64,000 nt of DNA from Neobacillus rhizophilus (GCF_018343535.1 NZ_JAGYPF010000005.1:620001-684000); one strand, 5' to 3'; positions 8,277 through 17,837 are shown, counted from the stretch's first letter. Numbers and translations are program-made. Notes: a model not told the origin generated them from the letters alone.

Positions 8277-8304
8277 GTAAAATAGAAATAATGAGGTGAG
8301 CTAG

Positions 8305-10584
8305 ATGAAGTTGAAAAAAGATTTGCAGGCCATCCTTTCAGATATTAAAGTAAATGAGGATTTTAAAGATAATATCGCTGCGTGGCATACACTCCCCAAG
8401 AAAGAAGCCCAAACGGTAACATGTCCTAGGGATTTACATCCGCTATTGCATGAAGCACTTAATCAAAAAGGGATAGACGAGCTCTATACCCATCAGAGAT
8501 CAGCATACGAAGCGACGATGGCAGGAAGAAGTATTGTGGCAGTTACACCCACGGCATCAGGAAAAACGCTTTGCTACAATCTGCCAGTTCTTCAATCTAT
8601 ATTAAATGACCCGAGCACACGAGCGCTGTATATGTTTCCGACCAAGGCACTCGCCCAGGATCAAAAAAGTGAAATAAACGAAATTATCCAAGCGGCCGGC
8701 ATGGATATTAACAGCTATACGTATGATGGAGATACGCCGGCAAATATCCGCCAGCGGGTCAGAAAAGCAGGCCATGTTGTCATCACAAATCCTGATATGC
8801 TGCATTCGGGCATCCTTCCCCACCATACAAAATGGGTGTCTTTGTTCGAAAATCTCAAATTTGTCGTGATTGATGAGCTTCATACGTACCGTGGCGTTTT
8901 TGGCAGTCATGTGGCAAATGTGATTAGGAGGCTAAAACGGATTTGCCATTACTATGGAAGCAATCCTGTATTTATTTGTACATCTGCGACGATCGCTAAT
9001 CCTCTCGAACTGGCGGAAAACCTTACCGAGGAAAACATGGTGCTGATTGACAACAACGGGGCACCAAGCGGAACAAAGCATTTTGTTTTTTATAATCCGC
9101 CAATTGTCAACAAACCATTAAACATTAGAAGAAGTGCCACTCTTGAGGTTCGGAAAATTGCTGGGGAACTGTTGAAAAACAAAATCCAAACGATTGTTTT
9201 CGCCAGAAGCAGGGTACGAGTTGAAATTATCTTAACGTATCTCCAGGAACTGGTGAAACACGAATTGGGCAGCAAATCGATTATGGGGTATCGCGGCGGT
9301 TATCTCCCCACAGAACGGCGGAAAATTGAAAGAGGCTTGCGTTCCGGGGAAATTTACGGTGTTGTCAGTACGAATGCACTTGAACTTGGTGTCGATATTG
9401 GACAACTTCAGGTTTGTATTATGACAGGTTATCCCGGAACTATCTCTAGTGCCTGGCAGCAGGCCGGACGAGCAGGGAGACGGCATGGAGAGGCTCTTGT
9501 CATCATGGTGGCAAGCTCGAGTCCGTTGGATCAATATATCATTCAAAATCCTGATTATTTCTTCAATAAAAGCCCGGAAACAGCACGGATTAATCCGGAC
9601 AACTTGATCATATTGATTGACCATATGAAATGTGCCGCCTACGAGCTACCATTTAAGGCTGACGAAAAGTTCAGTAATGTGGGAACTGAGGAGCTTTTGG
9701 AATACTTAACTGATGAGCGTGTTCTATATCGGAACGGCGATAAATGGTACTGGATGAACGACTCTTTTCCGGCCCACAATATCAGCCTGAGGTCCGCTTC
9801 ACAAGAAAATGTCATCATTGTCGACCAAACCGATATTGCTAGTGTAAAGGTCATCGGGGAAATGGACCGTTTTTCGGCAATGACTCTGCTTCACGATGAG
9901 GCCATTTATTTGCACCAAGGCACTCAATTTCAAGTGGAAAAACTGGATTGGGACGAAAAAAAGGCATTTGTCCGTGAGGTGGATGTTGATTATTTTACAG
10001 ATGCCAATTTAGCGGTTCAATTAAAGGTACTTGAGGTTGATAAACTGCAGCCGGTCAATGAAGCGGAAATTGGTTATGGAGATGTCAGCGTCAGGGCTAT
10101 GGCGACCATTTTTAAAAAAATTAAATTCGAAACTCATGAGAATATCGGTTCCGGTCCGATCCACCTACCGGAAGAGGAACTTCATACGAATGCTACGTGG
10201 ATTTCGCTTAATAGGGCGCTTTCAGAATTGGGGGCTGTTCGGCTCGAGCAAGGACTTGTTGGGACGGCCCATGCACTTAGGTCAATAGCGCCTTTGTTTG
10301 TCATGGCCGATCCGCAGGATATTCATGTCATTCCGCAGGTTAAGGCCGACCATAATGAAAAGCCAACCATCTTTTTTTATGACCGCTATCCTGGCGGAAT
10401 TGGCCTAAGTGAAAAAATATATTCAGGGATGACAGAGGTTTTGCTGGAAAGTAAAAAAATGATTGAACGCTGTCAATGTGAATCAGGGTGTCCATCATGC
10501 ATTGGCACGGATGCAGTTGGCGATGAAGCGAAACATGATTCATTAATGATTCTAGATGCGTTCTTAGAATCATCATCGCGGTAA
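8305..10584 (+). CDS. mrfA: DEAD/DEAH helicase MrfA (YprA)
   Basis: 759-aa ATP-dependent helicase that in B. subtilis acts with MrfB in UvrABC-independent repair of mitomycin C lesions. Visible are the Q-motif region (YTHQRSAYEA), Walker A TPTASGKT (81-88), motif II DELH, motif III TSATI, and C-terminal helicase motifs around STNALELGVDIG and QAGRAGRRHG. The C-terminal DUF1998/MrfA zinc site has four Cys in CQCESGCPSC. mrfB follows after 14 nt. A LexA-like box overlaps the promoter region. Start ATG has SD GAGGTGAG. Confidence 0.93.
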   Translation: MKLKKDLQAILSDIKVNEDFKDNIAAWHTLPKKEAQTVTCPRDLHPLLHEALNQKGIDELYTHQRSAYEATMAGRSIVAVTPTASGKTLCYNLPVLQSILNDPSTRALYMFPTKALAQDQKSEINEIIQAAGMDINSYTYDGDTPANIRQRVRKAGHVVITNPDMLHSGILPHHTKWVSLFENLKFVVIDELHTYRGVFGSHVANVIRRLKRICHYYGSNPVFICTSATIANPLELAENLTEENMVLIDNNGAPSGTKHFVFYNPPIVNKPLNIRRSATLEVRKIAGELLKNKIQTIVFARSRVRVEIILTYLQELVKHELGSKSIMGYRGGYLPTERRKIERGLRSGEIYGVVSTNALELGVDIGQLQVCIMTGYPGTISSAWQQAGRAGRRHGEALVIMVASSSPLDQYIIQNPDYFFNKSPETARINPDNLIILIDHMKCAAYELPFKADEKFSNVGTEELLEYLTDERVLYRNGDKWYWMNDSFPAHNISLRSASQENVIIVDQTDIASVKVIGEMDRFSAMTLLHDEAIYLHQGTQFQVEKLDWDEKKAFVREVDVDYFTDANLAVQLKVLEVDKLQPVNEAEIGYGDVSVRAMATIFKKIKFETHENIGSGPIHLPEEELHTNATWISLNRALSELGAVRLEQGLVGTAHALRSIAPLFVMADPQDIHVIPQVKADHNEKPTIFFYDRYPGGIGLSEKIYSGMTEVLLESKKMIERCQCESGCPSCIGTDAVGDEAKHDSLMILDAFLESSSR

Positions 10585-10598
10585 GGGGGAGTGCGAGG

Positions 10599-11867
10599 AT
10601 GTCTTTAAAAAATAAATTGAATCGCTTAAAGCCCCACTTGTCGACGGGGAATTCTTCAGAAAAAAAGGCTGTTCCCTCTTCAGTAGAAACGTCCGTTGAG
10701 ATACCTTACAAAGAGCAATGGGAGCTAGAACATGTTTCTCCTTATTATCTAGACAAAAACTTCTGTTTAATAAGAGAGGTAAAATATCCTCTTGATCAAA
10801 GGCACGGCCATTATCGGTTTCGTGATTTTCTGACGGCAATGGAAACCTGGAACCAGCAATCAGCCGCTCATCCATTATCTGCTAAAGGATTTCAGGCGGA
10901 AGAATTATTCTTTTTCGATACAGAAACGACGGGGCTTGGCGGCGGGACGGGCAATACCATTTTCTTATTGGGGTATGCCAGCATTGAGGGAGAAGAGTTG
11001 ATTTTAAGACAGCATATCCTCCCAAATCCCGGGGCCGAGGTCCCGCTATACCAAAGCTTTCTAGAAAAGATTAATTATCGGACACTTGTCACTTATAATG
11101 GGAAAGCCTTTGACTGGCCGCAGGTAAAAACGAGACATACGCTTGTAAGAGAGCATGTTCCAAGGCTTCCGTCTTTTGGTCATTTCGACTTGTTTCACGC
11201 TGCCAAAAGACTCTGGAAGCACAAGTTAGAACGGTTGAAATTAGCAGTAGTGGAAAAAGAGGTTCTCGGGGTAGAAAGGGTTGACGATATTCCGGGATTT
11301 TTAGCTCCGATGATTTATTTTGACTTCGTTGAAAACAAAAAGCCCGATGGCATGATTGGCATACTCAAGCATAATGAAATTGATATATTGTCGCTTGTCA
11401 CTCTGTATACACATCTGACCTTTCAATTATGCGGATTAGACCACGACTCCACCAGAATGGAAACCTTTGAAGTAGGCCGCTGGTTTGCGGCTATCGGTGA
11501 AAAAGATGAAGCAGAGAAAGTGCTCGGCAAACTTACAGACGGGCAGGATGTTACAGCTTGCCAAGCAAAGCTTACTCTTGCGTTTCAGCATAAAAAAGAA
11601 CGGGAATGGGACAAAGCAAGAAATTTGTTTGTTGAGGTTGTCCAATTTGGAGAGGGGCGTCTTGCTCTTGATGCATGTATTGAATTGGCTAAAATCTATG
11701 AGCATAGATTAAAAGATTTAGAATCAGCTCTTCAATACTGTAGCCAAGCTATCATTATAAGTGAGCGAACCCCTAGTTTCCATAATCTTTCAGGGGATGC
11801 TTCAATGGAACAGCTACAAGCACGAAAAGAGCGTTTGAATCGAAAAATAGCTAAAAGCCCACGTTAA
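10599..11867 (+). CDS. mrfB: Exonuclease MrfB (YprB), DEDD family with TPR-like C-terminus
   Basis: 422-aa partner of MrfA. After a basic N-terminus, a ribonuclease-H-like 3'-5' exonuclease fold spans about residues 100-270. The first acidic motif is FFDTETTGLGGG, followed by TYNGKAFDWPQ and a late Asp in HNEIDILSLV. The C-terminal third is helical and repeat-like (TPR-type; KAKEREWDKARNLF-like units). Translation is probably coupled to mrfA as one operon. Confidence 0.9.
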   Translation: MSLKNKLNRLKPHLSTGNSSEKKAVPSSVETSVEIPYKEQWELEHVSPYYLDKNFCLIREVKYPLDQRHGHYRFRDFLTAMETWNQQSAAHPLSAKGFQAEELFFFDTETTGLGGGTGNTIFLLGYASIEGEELILRQHILPNPGAEVPLYQSFLEKINYRTLVTYNGKAFDWPQVKTRHTLVREHVPRLPSFGHFDLFHAAKRLWKHKLERLKLAVVEKEVLGVERVDDIPGFLAPMIYFDFVENKKPDGMIGILKHNEIDILSLVTLYTHLTFQLCGLDHDSTRMETFEVGRWFAAIGEKDEAEKVLGKLTDGQDVTACQAKLTLAFQHKKEREWDKARNLFVEVVQFGEGRLALDACIELAKIYEHRLKDLESALQYCSQAIIISERTPSFHNLSGDASMEQLQARKERLNRKIAKSPR

Positions 11868-12024
11868 ATTTCTTTATTTAAGGGTTATTAAAAATATGTA
11901 ACAAAAAGTTCACAATTTGATTAAAAAATTTGAAATTCCATATTGTTTACTGTCGTCTTAATAGGTAAAATTATAAATTGTGTGCTGTGTAAAAAAAGCG
12001 CAAAAACTTTATGGAGTGGGTAGG

Positions 12025-12120
12025 ATGTATAAAGCAATTTTGTTTTTATTTTTCGTTGTTGTTTGTTTAACTGCTGTTGTTTTTACAAGCATGAAAGATA
12101 GCTTTTATACTATGTTATAA
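12025..12120 (+). CDS. Predicted 31-aa single-pass membrane peptide
   Basis: ATG at 12025 with GGAG 8 nt upstream opens a 31-codon frame. The product has a short Lys-containing start, about 20 hydrophobic residues (LFLFFVVVCLTAVVF) and a polar tail ending at TAA. It stands alone between mrfB and cotD. No family recognised. The SD plus clean membrane helix argue for a real gene, but it is small enough to be chance. Confidence 0.5.
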   Translation: MYKAILFLFFVVVCLTAVVFTSMKDSFYTML

Positions 12121-12243
12121 GGATATAAACCCAAGGAAGCCGGTATTATTATAAAAAATAGGTGTTTTCCTTAGTACAAGAGTAACCCTTTTTTCATAGG
12201 CTGTTAATGTAAACAGAATAAAGAAAAGAAGGGAGAGCTTAAT

Positions 12244-12609
12244 ATGTTTCTTGGAACTAATTTTGCCCCGCCGGTGGTTCATCCGACGACGAACATTGTG
12301 AACCATACTTTTTCTGCAACGGTGGTGCCCCATATTCATCCGGTTCACACAACTACTGTGAATCACCATATGTTTGAGCATAAACATTATTGCCCGCAAT
12401 CATCTTCATGCTGTGAGGATGTATGTCACCAGCACATCAACTGCTGCAACCCTTGTGCACCGCAAGCAGTAATGCCTGTTTCAAACGTATTGCCAAATGC
12501 GATGCCAAATGTAATGCCGAATATGCCGGGTTATGGTATGGCAGGCCCTGGCTTTGGCGCACCTGGACCTGGTTTTGGACCTGGACCTTATATGGGACCT
12601 AGACCTTAA
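12244..12609 (+). CDS. cotD: Spore coat protein CotD-like
   Basis: 121 aa with the CotD pattern. The His-rich N-terminal half carries repeated HP/NH pairs, then a Cys cluster (SSCCEDVC...NCCNPC) near residues 54-73. The C-terminal tail is of Pro-Gly-Met-Phe repeats. CotD is an inner coat protein assembled during sporulation. SD GGGAGAGC precedes the ATG. The position after mrfAB is as in B. subtilis. A terminator follows. Confidence 0.85.
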   Translation: MFLGTNFAPPVVHPTTNIVNHTFSATVVPHIHPVHTTTVNHHMFEHKHYCPQSSSCCEDVCHQHINCCNPCAPQAVMPVSNVLPNAMPNVMPNMPGYGMAGPGFGAPGPGFGPGPYMGPRP

Positions 12610-12626
12610 AAGTTTGACTAATCTTA

Positions 12627-12653
12627 CAAGGGCTTTTAGCCCTTGTTTTTTAT
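12627..12653 (+). terminator. Terminator of cotD
   Basis: CAAGGGCT (12627-12634) / AGCCCTTG (12638-12645), loop TTT, followed by TTTTTTATTTT. Confidence 0.9.
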
Positions 12654-12730
12654 TTTGTTACTTTATAATATGCTGATGGTAATAAAATGTTTGTCCCTTT
12701 TTAAAAATTTTTTCATTGAGGAGAATGTTT

Positions 12731-13291
12731 TTGCTTAAGGTATTAGCCATTTCTGGATATAAACCATTTGAATTAGGGATTTTTAAAAAAGATCATCCAT
12801 CGGCAAATTTTATTAAAGCGGCTATCAAAAAATCGCTGTTGCCTATGCTTGAAGATGGACTGGAATGGGTACTGATCAGCGGACAGTTAGGAGTGGAGCT
12901 TTGGGCAGCTGAAACTGTTTTTAACCTGCAGGAGGAATTTCCGGATTTGAAGTTAGCCGTTATCACTCCTTTTTTTAATCAAGAAGCATCTTGGAATGAA
13001 AACAATAAGGAATGGTACGAATCTGTTCTCATGCAAGCGGATTTTATTGATTCAGTTACGAAAAAAGGCTATGAAAAACCGTGGCAATTCCGATTGAAAA
13101 ATCAATTTTTTATTGAAAAGAGTGATGGCCTTCTACTCTTGTATGACCAGGAAAAGGAAGGAAGTCCAAAATATTTATACGAACTAGCTGTCGATTATCA
13201 AAAAAATCATTCCTATTCGATTGAGCTGATTACCTTTTATGATTTGCAGGTGATTGTCGAAGAAGAACAGCTTAAACAGTCTGATTTTTAA
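12731..13291 (+). CDS. ypsA: YpsA, SLOG-fold protein
   Basis: 186 aa resembling YpsA (DUF1273) of the SLOG/DprA-like nucleotide-binding superfamily. Visible are SGYKPFELGIF at the start, the Gly-rich LISGQLGVELWAAE loop (about 55-68), ITPFFNQE and LLLLYDQEKEGSP. In Firmicutes YpsA affects cell division, and it is next to gpsB here as in relatives. TTG at 12731 is chosen because GAGGAG is 7 nt upstream. The ATG at 12725 would leave 1 nt. Confidence 0.9.
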   Translation: MLKVLAISGYKPFELGIFKKDHPSANFIKAAIKKSLLPMLEDGLEWVLISGQLGVELWAAETVFNLQEEFPDLKLAVITPFFNQEASWNENNKEWYESVLMQADFIDSVTKKGYEKPWQFRLKNQFFIEKSDGLLLLYDQEKEGSPKYLYELAVDYQKNHSYSIELITFYDLQVIVEEEQLKQSDF

Positions 13292-13428
13292 TCCTGCTCG
13301 AATATTTTAGAATATACTAAATAGAATATAATGTCTGCTGAATTACTTTACTGTAAATGAAAATTGACAAAACCGCTTATATTTGAAAAAATAATAGGTA
13401 ATGATTGGCTAAACTTGAGGTGATTGGA

Positions 13429-13731
13429 ATGCTGTCAGATAAAGTGAAACTAACTGCAAAGGATATTTTGGAAAAAGAGTTCAAAACTGGCGTACGTGGT
13501 TATAGACAAGAAGATGTTGATAAGTTTTTAGATTTGATTATTAAAGATTATGGTACTTTCCATCAGGAAATAGAAGATCTTCAGCAAGAAAATCTAAGGC
13601 TTCGCAAACAGCTGGAAGATACAGCAAAAAGGCAACCTGCAGCACAGCCTGCTGGGACAACCAATTTTGATATTTTAAAGCGCCTGTCTAATCTTGAAAA
13701 GCATGTATTCGGCAGCAAGCTTTATGAATAA
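13429..13731 (+). CDS. gpsB: Cell division/elongation regulator GpsB
   Basis: 100-aa DivIVA-like cytoplasmic adaptor that links PBP1 (PonA) between septum and side wall. The N-terminal membrane-binding domain has KEFKTGVRGYRQEDVDKFLD (residues 15-34), followed by a coiled coil (about 40-65), a linker, and the C-terminal trimerising helix ILKRLSNLEKHVFG. ATG at 13429 matches the family N-terminus MLxDKVKL. Confidence 0.95.
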   Translation: MLSDKVKLTAKDILEKEFKTGVRGYRQEDVDKFLDLIIKDYGTFHQEIEDLQQENLRLRKQLEDTAKRQPAAQPAGTTNFDILKRLSNLEKHVFGSKLYE

Positions 13732-13763
13732 CAAATAATACCCTCATTTCCTTTGAATAACCA

Positions 13764-13792
13764 TTGATAATGCTGAACGATATACATATAAT
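13764..13792 (+). promoter_or_regulatory. Sigma-A promoter of rnpB
   Basis: TTGATA (13764-13769), a 17-bp spacer and TATAAT (13787-13792). This predicts initiation close to 13800, just at the RNA 5' end. Confidence 0.8.
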
Positions 13793-13804
13793 AGACAATG
13801 TAAC

Positions 13805-14214
13805 GTTAATGACGTTCGGGTAATCGCTGCAAGTCTTCTTGCAGAGGAAAGTCCATGCTCGCACGAGCTGAGATGCTCGTAGTGTTCGTGCCTAGCGAAT
13901 TCATAAGCTAGGGCAGCCGGGTAGCTCATTCGGTTGACGGCTGGGAAAATACCTAAGTCCTTAGGATATGGTAGGTGTACCTTTAAAAGTGCCACAGTGA
14001 CGATTACCTCCTTAGAAATGAGGAGGGTGGAACGGGTAAACCCCACGAGCGAGAAACCCAAATTATGGTAGGGGCACTTTCTCTATCGGAAATCAACGAG
14101 GAGAAGGACAGGTTCCACGTGAATCTGTAGATAGATGATTACCGCCTCAGTACGAGACTTGTAAGTCGTTTGCAGTACGGAGGTACAGAACATGGCTTAT
14201 AGAACGTTATTAAT
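13805..14214 (+). ncRNA. rnpB: RNase P RNA, class B (Bacillus type)
   Basis: The RNA subunit of RNase P matures tRNA 5' ends. Conserved blocks are in order: CGGGTAATCGCTGC, AGAGGAAAGTCCATGCTCGCAC, GTAGTGTTCGTGCCTAGCGAA, AGTGCCACAGTGACG, AACCCCACGAGCGAGAAACCCAAAT, GAGAAGGACAG and TAGATAGATGATTACCGCC. The 5' end GTTAATGACGTT pairs with the 3' end AACGTTATTAAT to close helix P1. Layout and length (about 410 nt) are those of B. subtilis rnpB. Ends are estimated to a few bases. Confidence 0.95.
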
Positions 14215-14237
14215 GGATAGTTTTGATGGAAATGAAC

Positions 14238-14267
14238 AGCTCTCCTTAAACGGGAGGGCTTTTTATT
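14238..14267 (+). terminator. Terminator downstream of rnpB
   Basis: AGCTCTCC (14238-14245) pairs with GGAGGGCT (14253-14260), then TTTTATTT. Confidence 0.85.
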
Positions 14268-14361
14268 TGTTAACTGAATCCGGAGGTTGTTTTTAGTCCA
14301 TAATGATATTGGGAAATCAAACTTTACAATTATTGATACATAAACGATTAAGGGTGAAAGA

Positions 14362-15507
14362 ATGGGAAAATATCAAATTATAGCAACCGCAGCCATGGGG
14401 TTGGAGGCGCTTGTCGCTCAGGAGGTCAGGGCGCTTGGCTACGACTGTCAGGTGGATAATGGAAAGGTAATCTTCAGCGGGGATGAATATGCCATCGCTA
14501 GGAGTAATTTATGGCTCCGCACAGCAGACAGGATTAAGATTATAGTCGGCGAATTCAAGGCGTATACTTTCGATGAATTATTTGAAAAAACAAAGGCGCT
14601 TCCATGGGAGCAGTTTTTACCAGAGGATGCTGAATTTCCGGTGCTTGGAAAATCTGTGAAATCGAAGCTATTTAGTATATCTGATTGTCAGGCCATCGTT
14701 AAAAAAGCCATTGTGGAACGATTGAAACAGAAGTATAAAAAAACCTGGTTTGACGAGAATGGGGCTTTATACCGGATCGAAGTCGCATTGTTAAAAGATA
14801 CCGCCACTATTACGATTGATGCGAGCGGCACCGGCCTTCATAAACGGGGCTATCGTGCTGACCAAGGGGCTGCCCCGTTAAAGGAAACAATGGCGGCGGC
14901 GCTTATTTTGCTGACCAATTGGCGGCCAGACCGTCCCTTTATCGATCCTTTTTGCGGGTCGGGAACGATTCCAATCGAAGCGGCCCTGATTGGCCAAAAT
15001 ATCGCACCTGGTTTTAATCGGGATTTTGTTTCCGAGAGCTGGAACTGGATGCCTTCAAGGGTTTGGGATGAAGTTAGGACAGAGGCAGAGGACCTGGCAA
15101 AATACGATACACCGCTTGATATAAGCGGCTCGGATATTGATCATCGGATGGTCAAAATGGCACAGGAAAACGCCTTCGAAGCAGGTTTTGGCGACCTGAT
15201 TCAGTTTAAACAAATGCAGGTAAAAGATATTTCAACGAAAAAGGAATACGGTGTGATTATTGGCAATCCGCCATATGGAGAAAGATTGGGAGAAAAGGCC
15301 GAAGTGGAGCAAATGTATCGGGAAATGGGCAAAGCCTTTAGCCCGCTTGATACCTGGTCGATTTACATCTTGACCTCAAACGAGGATTTCGAACAACTAT
15401 ATGGCAAGCCGGCCACAAAGAAACGAAAGCTGTTCAACGGATTTATCAAAACAGATTATTACCAATACTGGGGAAAAAGGCAGCCAAGGCAAAATAACAA
15501 TAATTGA
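14362..15507 (+). CDS. ypsC: rRNA large-subunit methyltransferase RlmL/YpsC type
   Basis: 381 aa. The N-terminal THUMP RNA-binding domain spans about residues 45-160, with GTGLHKRGYR at its end. A Rossmann SAM-dependent methyltransferase follows, with FIDPFCGSGTIPIEAA as motif I (about 193-208), GSDIDHRMV as motif II and the catalytic IGNPPYGERLG as motif IV, typical of N2-guanine methyltransferases of 23S rRNA. It follows rnpB, as in B. subtilis. Confidence 0.9.
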   Translation: MGKYQIIATAAMGLEALVAQEVRALGYDCQVDNGKVIFSGDEYAIARSNLWLRTADRIKIIVGEFKAYTFDELFEKTKALPWEQFLPEDAEFPVLGKSVKSKLFSISDCQAIVKKAIVERLKQKYKKTWFDENGALYRIEVALLKDTATITIDASGTGLHKRGYRADQGAAPLKETMAAALILLTNWRPDRPFIDPFCGSGTIPIEAALIGQNIAPGFNRDFVSESWNWMPSRVWDEVRTEAEDLAKYDTPLDISGSDIDHRMVKMAQENAFEAGFGDLIQFKQMQVKDISTKKEYGVIIGNPPYGERLGEKAEVEQMYREMGKAFSPLDTWSIYILTSNEDFEQLYGKPATKKRKLFNGFIKTDYYQYWGKRQPRQNNNN

Positions 15508-15517
15508 GAAATAATTT

Positions 15518-15541
15518 AGCGTCTTTTGACGCTTTTCTTTT
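15518..15541 (+). terminator. Short hairpin between ypsC and ypvA
   Basis: AGCGTC (15518-15523) / GACGCT (15528-15533) is followed by TTTCTTTTT. The small stem may be only a partial terminator. Confidence 0.6.
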
Positions 15542-15553
15542 TGGAGGGATAGG

Positions 15554-17479
15554 ATGCAAAGCCGCATGCCATTTACAGTTTCGAAAACAGAAACATTTTA
15601 TGATAAGTTAGGCGAATGGATTGGTGACGTCTTCTATGACATTTTGCCGGAATCCGGGTTTGAAATCCGCGATGAACAAATCTACATGGCCTTTCAGCTT
15701 GAAAAAGCATTTAAAGAGAAAAAGGTCATGTTTGCTGAAGCCGGAGTAGGGACAGGCAAAACAATCGTTTATTTGCTCTATGCCATTATGTATGCCCGTT
15801 ATACAAACCGGCCGGCTGTGATTGCCTGTGCTGATGAGACATTAATTGAGCAGCTGGTAAAGAAGGAAGGAGATATCGCCAAGCTTGAGCAAGCTCTTAA
15901 TTTGCAAATCGATGTCCGTCTGGCCAAATCGCAGGATCAATACTTATGCTTAAAAAAGCTCGAGAATGGCAGGAATAGTCATTATTCGGATGACGTTCTT
16001 GATATTTATGAGAATCTTCCTGATTTTGTCCATATGGAAGGTTCCATGCTGCAATTTGAAAAGTATGGCGACAGAAGAGACTATCCGGCTCTTTCCGATG
16101 AAGTATGGCAAACTGTCAGCTGGGATAAGCTCCAGGACTGTTTCTCATGTGAAAAGCGCCATCGTTGTGGTCTCACCTTACACCGTGAATTCTATCGGCA
16201 CGCAAAGGATATAATTATTTGTTCCCATGATTTTTATATGGAGCATGTTTGGACAAAAGAGGCCCGAAAACGGGAGGGCCAGCTGCCGCTATTGCCGGAA
16301 CATTCATCAGTGGTATTTGATGAAGGGCATTTGCTTGAATATGCGGCACAAAAGGCGCTAAGCTACCGGTTTACAGATTACACACTTGATACACTCTTAA
16401 CCAGACTGATGGAAAATGAAGTCCGCGAAAAAACACTTTATACGATAGAACAAGCGCTTGTGGATAATGATGAATTCTTCGATTGCCTTGCACAGTTTTC
16501 ACAACCCGCAATGGGATCTGATAAAGAGATCATTCATAGGCACCCTTTGGTTATGAAAAATTGCCGCAAACTTCTTTCGACATTGCAGTCATTGGAAGAG
16601 GAACTTGTCTTTGAAAGTGAAATGTTTGTTATCAACGAATATGATTTAAAAATTGTTGAGGAATACTTGGAGCAAATCACGTATTCCTTATCACTCTTCC
16701 TTCAAGAGATAAATGGAATTACTTGGCTGGAAGAAAGCAGTGGTGAGCGTACCCTTGTCATCATGCCGAAAATGGTGGAGGAGGTTTTGCGGGAAGAGGT
16801 ATTTTCACAGAAAAAGCCTTATATCTTCTCATCCGCCACCATGTCCAATCAGAAATCTTTTGATTATATCGCGTCCAGTTTAGGGATTGATGATTACCTT
16901 TCCTGTTCGGTTGCTTCCCCATTTGATTATGACGAGAAAATGAAGGTATTCCTGCCATCTTTTAAACAAGATGCCATCAATAAAAAAATCGATTATGTGA
17001 TCGAGAAAGTCAGATTGACAGAAGGGCGGGCTCTTATTCTTTTAAATAATCGTGATGAAATGAGGAATTTAAAGGAACAGCTTAAAGATGAGCAGCAGTT
17101 TCCAATCTACTTTGAAGGTGATGAGGAGATTAGCACACTAGTCTCCAAGTTTCAAAATGAGGAAAATTCGGTGCTTTGCTCCATCCATCTATGGGAGGGT
17201 CTTGACATCCCCGGCCGCTCACTGGAAAATGTCCTGATTTTTTCACTGCCCTTCCCGCCGAATGACCCCGTTTTTTCGGCCAAAAAGGAAGGAATGGCTG
17301 ACCCATTTAATGAGGTGGACCTTCCTTACATGTTGCTTAGATTACGGCAAGGAGTGGGCCGGCTGATAAGAAGTGAACAGGATCAAGGCACTGTCCATAT
17401 CCTGTTGGAAGAACCTCTAGAACCAGATGTACTGCAAAAGATAAAAGAAGTATTGCCGACTAAAGCAATTGAAGGGTAA
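15554..17479 (+). CDS. ypvA: DinG-family ATP-dependent helicase YpvA
   Basis: 641-aa XPD/DinG-type superfamily 2 helicase. Walker A is AEAGVGTGKT (about residues 71-80) and motif II DEGH (VFDEGHLLE). Four Cys in the insertion between them (one near YLCLKK, then CFSCEKRHRC) would ligate an Fe-S cluster as in XPD. C-terminal motifs include FSSATMSN and RLRQGVGRLIRS. It acts on forked or damaged DNA; precise function in Bacillus is unsettled. SD GGAGGGA. Confidence 0.88.
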   Translation: MQSRMPFTVSKTETFYDKLGEWIGDVFYDILPESGFEIRDEQIYMAFQLEKAFKEKKVMFAEAGVGTGKTIVYLLYAIMYARYTNRPAVIACADETLIEQLVKKEGDIAKLEQALNLQIDVRLAKSQDQYLCLKKLENGRNSHYSDDVLDIYENLPDFVHMEGSMLQFEKYGDRRDYPALSDEVWQTVSWDKLQDCFSCEKRHRCGLTLHREFYRHAKDIIICSHDFYMEHVWTKEARKREGQLPLLPEHSSVVFDEGHLLEYAAQKALSYRFTDYTLDTLLTRLMENEVREKTLYTIEQALVDNDEFFDCLAQFSQPAMGSDKEIIHRHPLVMKNCRKLLSTLQSLEEELVFESEMFVINEYDLKIVEEYLEQITYSLSLFLQEINGITWLEESSGERTLVIMPKMVEEVLREEVFSQKKPYIFSSATMSNQKSFDYIASSLGIDDYLSCSVASPFDYDEKMKVFLPSFKQDAINKKIDYVIEKVRLTEGRALILLNNRDEMRNLKEQLKDEQQFPIYFEGDEEISTLVSKFQNEENSVLCSIHLWEGLDIPGRSLENVLIFSLPFPPNDPVFSAKKEGMADPFNEVDLPYMLLRLRQGVGRLIRSEQDQGTVHILLEEPLEPDVLQKIKEVLPTKAIEG

Positions 17480-17487
17480 GGAAGGAA

Positions 17488-17523
17488 AAAAGAGGCTGAC
17501 AATGAATTGCCAGCCTCTTTTTG
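17488..17523. terminator. Bidirectional terminator ypvA / DUF59 gene
   Basis: AAGAGGCTG (17490-17498) / CAGCCTCTT (17511-17519), with A- and T-tracts on the flanks. Confidence 0.87.
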
Positions 17524-17823
17524 CTATCTGCCAAGGGCGCGGCGGCCGTCTTCGGTCATTTTATCCGGTGACCAGGCAGGCTGCCAAACAAGGTTAACGT
17601 CAACCTTGTTTACTTCCTCGATTCCTTCGACACAATAACGGACTCCGCTTGTGATACTATTGTGAAGCGGACAGCCAGGAGTGGTCAGTGTCATCGTAAT
17701 CGAAACATCATTTTCTTCTGTAATCCCCACACTATAAATTAACCCTAAATCTACAACATTGATGCCTAACTCCGGGTCATATACACTTTTTAATTCTTCA
17801 AAAATTTTCTCCTCTAGATTCAT
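17524..17823 (-). CDS. DUF59/MIP18 (SufT-like) metal-sulfur cluster protein
   Basis: 99 aa with the MIP18 core. The start SVYDPELGINVVDLGLIYSV is followed by the TLTTPGCPLH motif with the conserved Cys (about residue 52), and the C-terminal VWQPAWSPDKMTEDGRRALG. Family members assist Fe-S cluster assembly or delivery. It is the last gene of a four-gene leftward operon (14 nt after the membrane protein), so it probably serves maturation of a metal protein of that operon (inference). Confidence 0.85.
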   Translation of the reverse strand: MNLEEKIFEELKSVYDPELGINVVDLGLIYSVGITEENDVSITMTLTTPGCPLHNSITSGVRYCVEGIEEVNKVDVNLVWQPAWSPDKMTEDGRRALGR

Positions 17824-17837
17824 CGTAACTCACCTCA

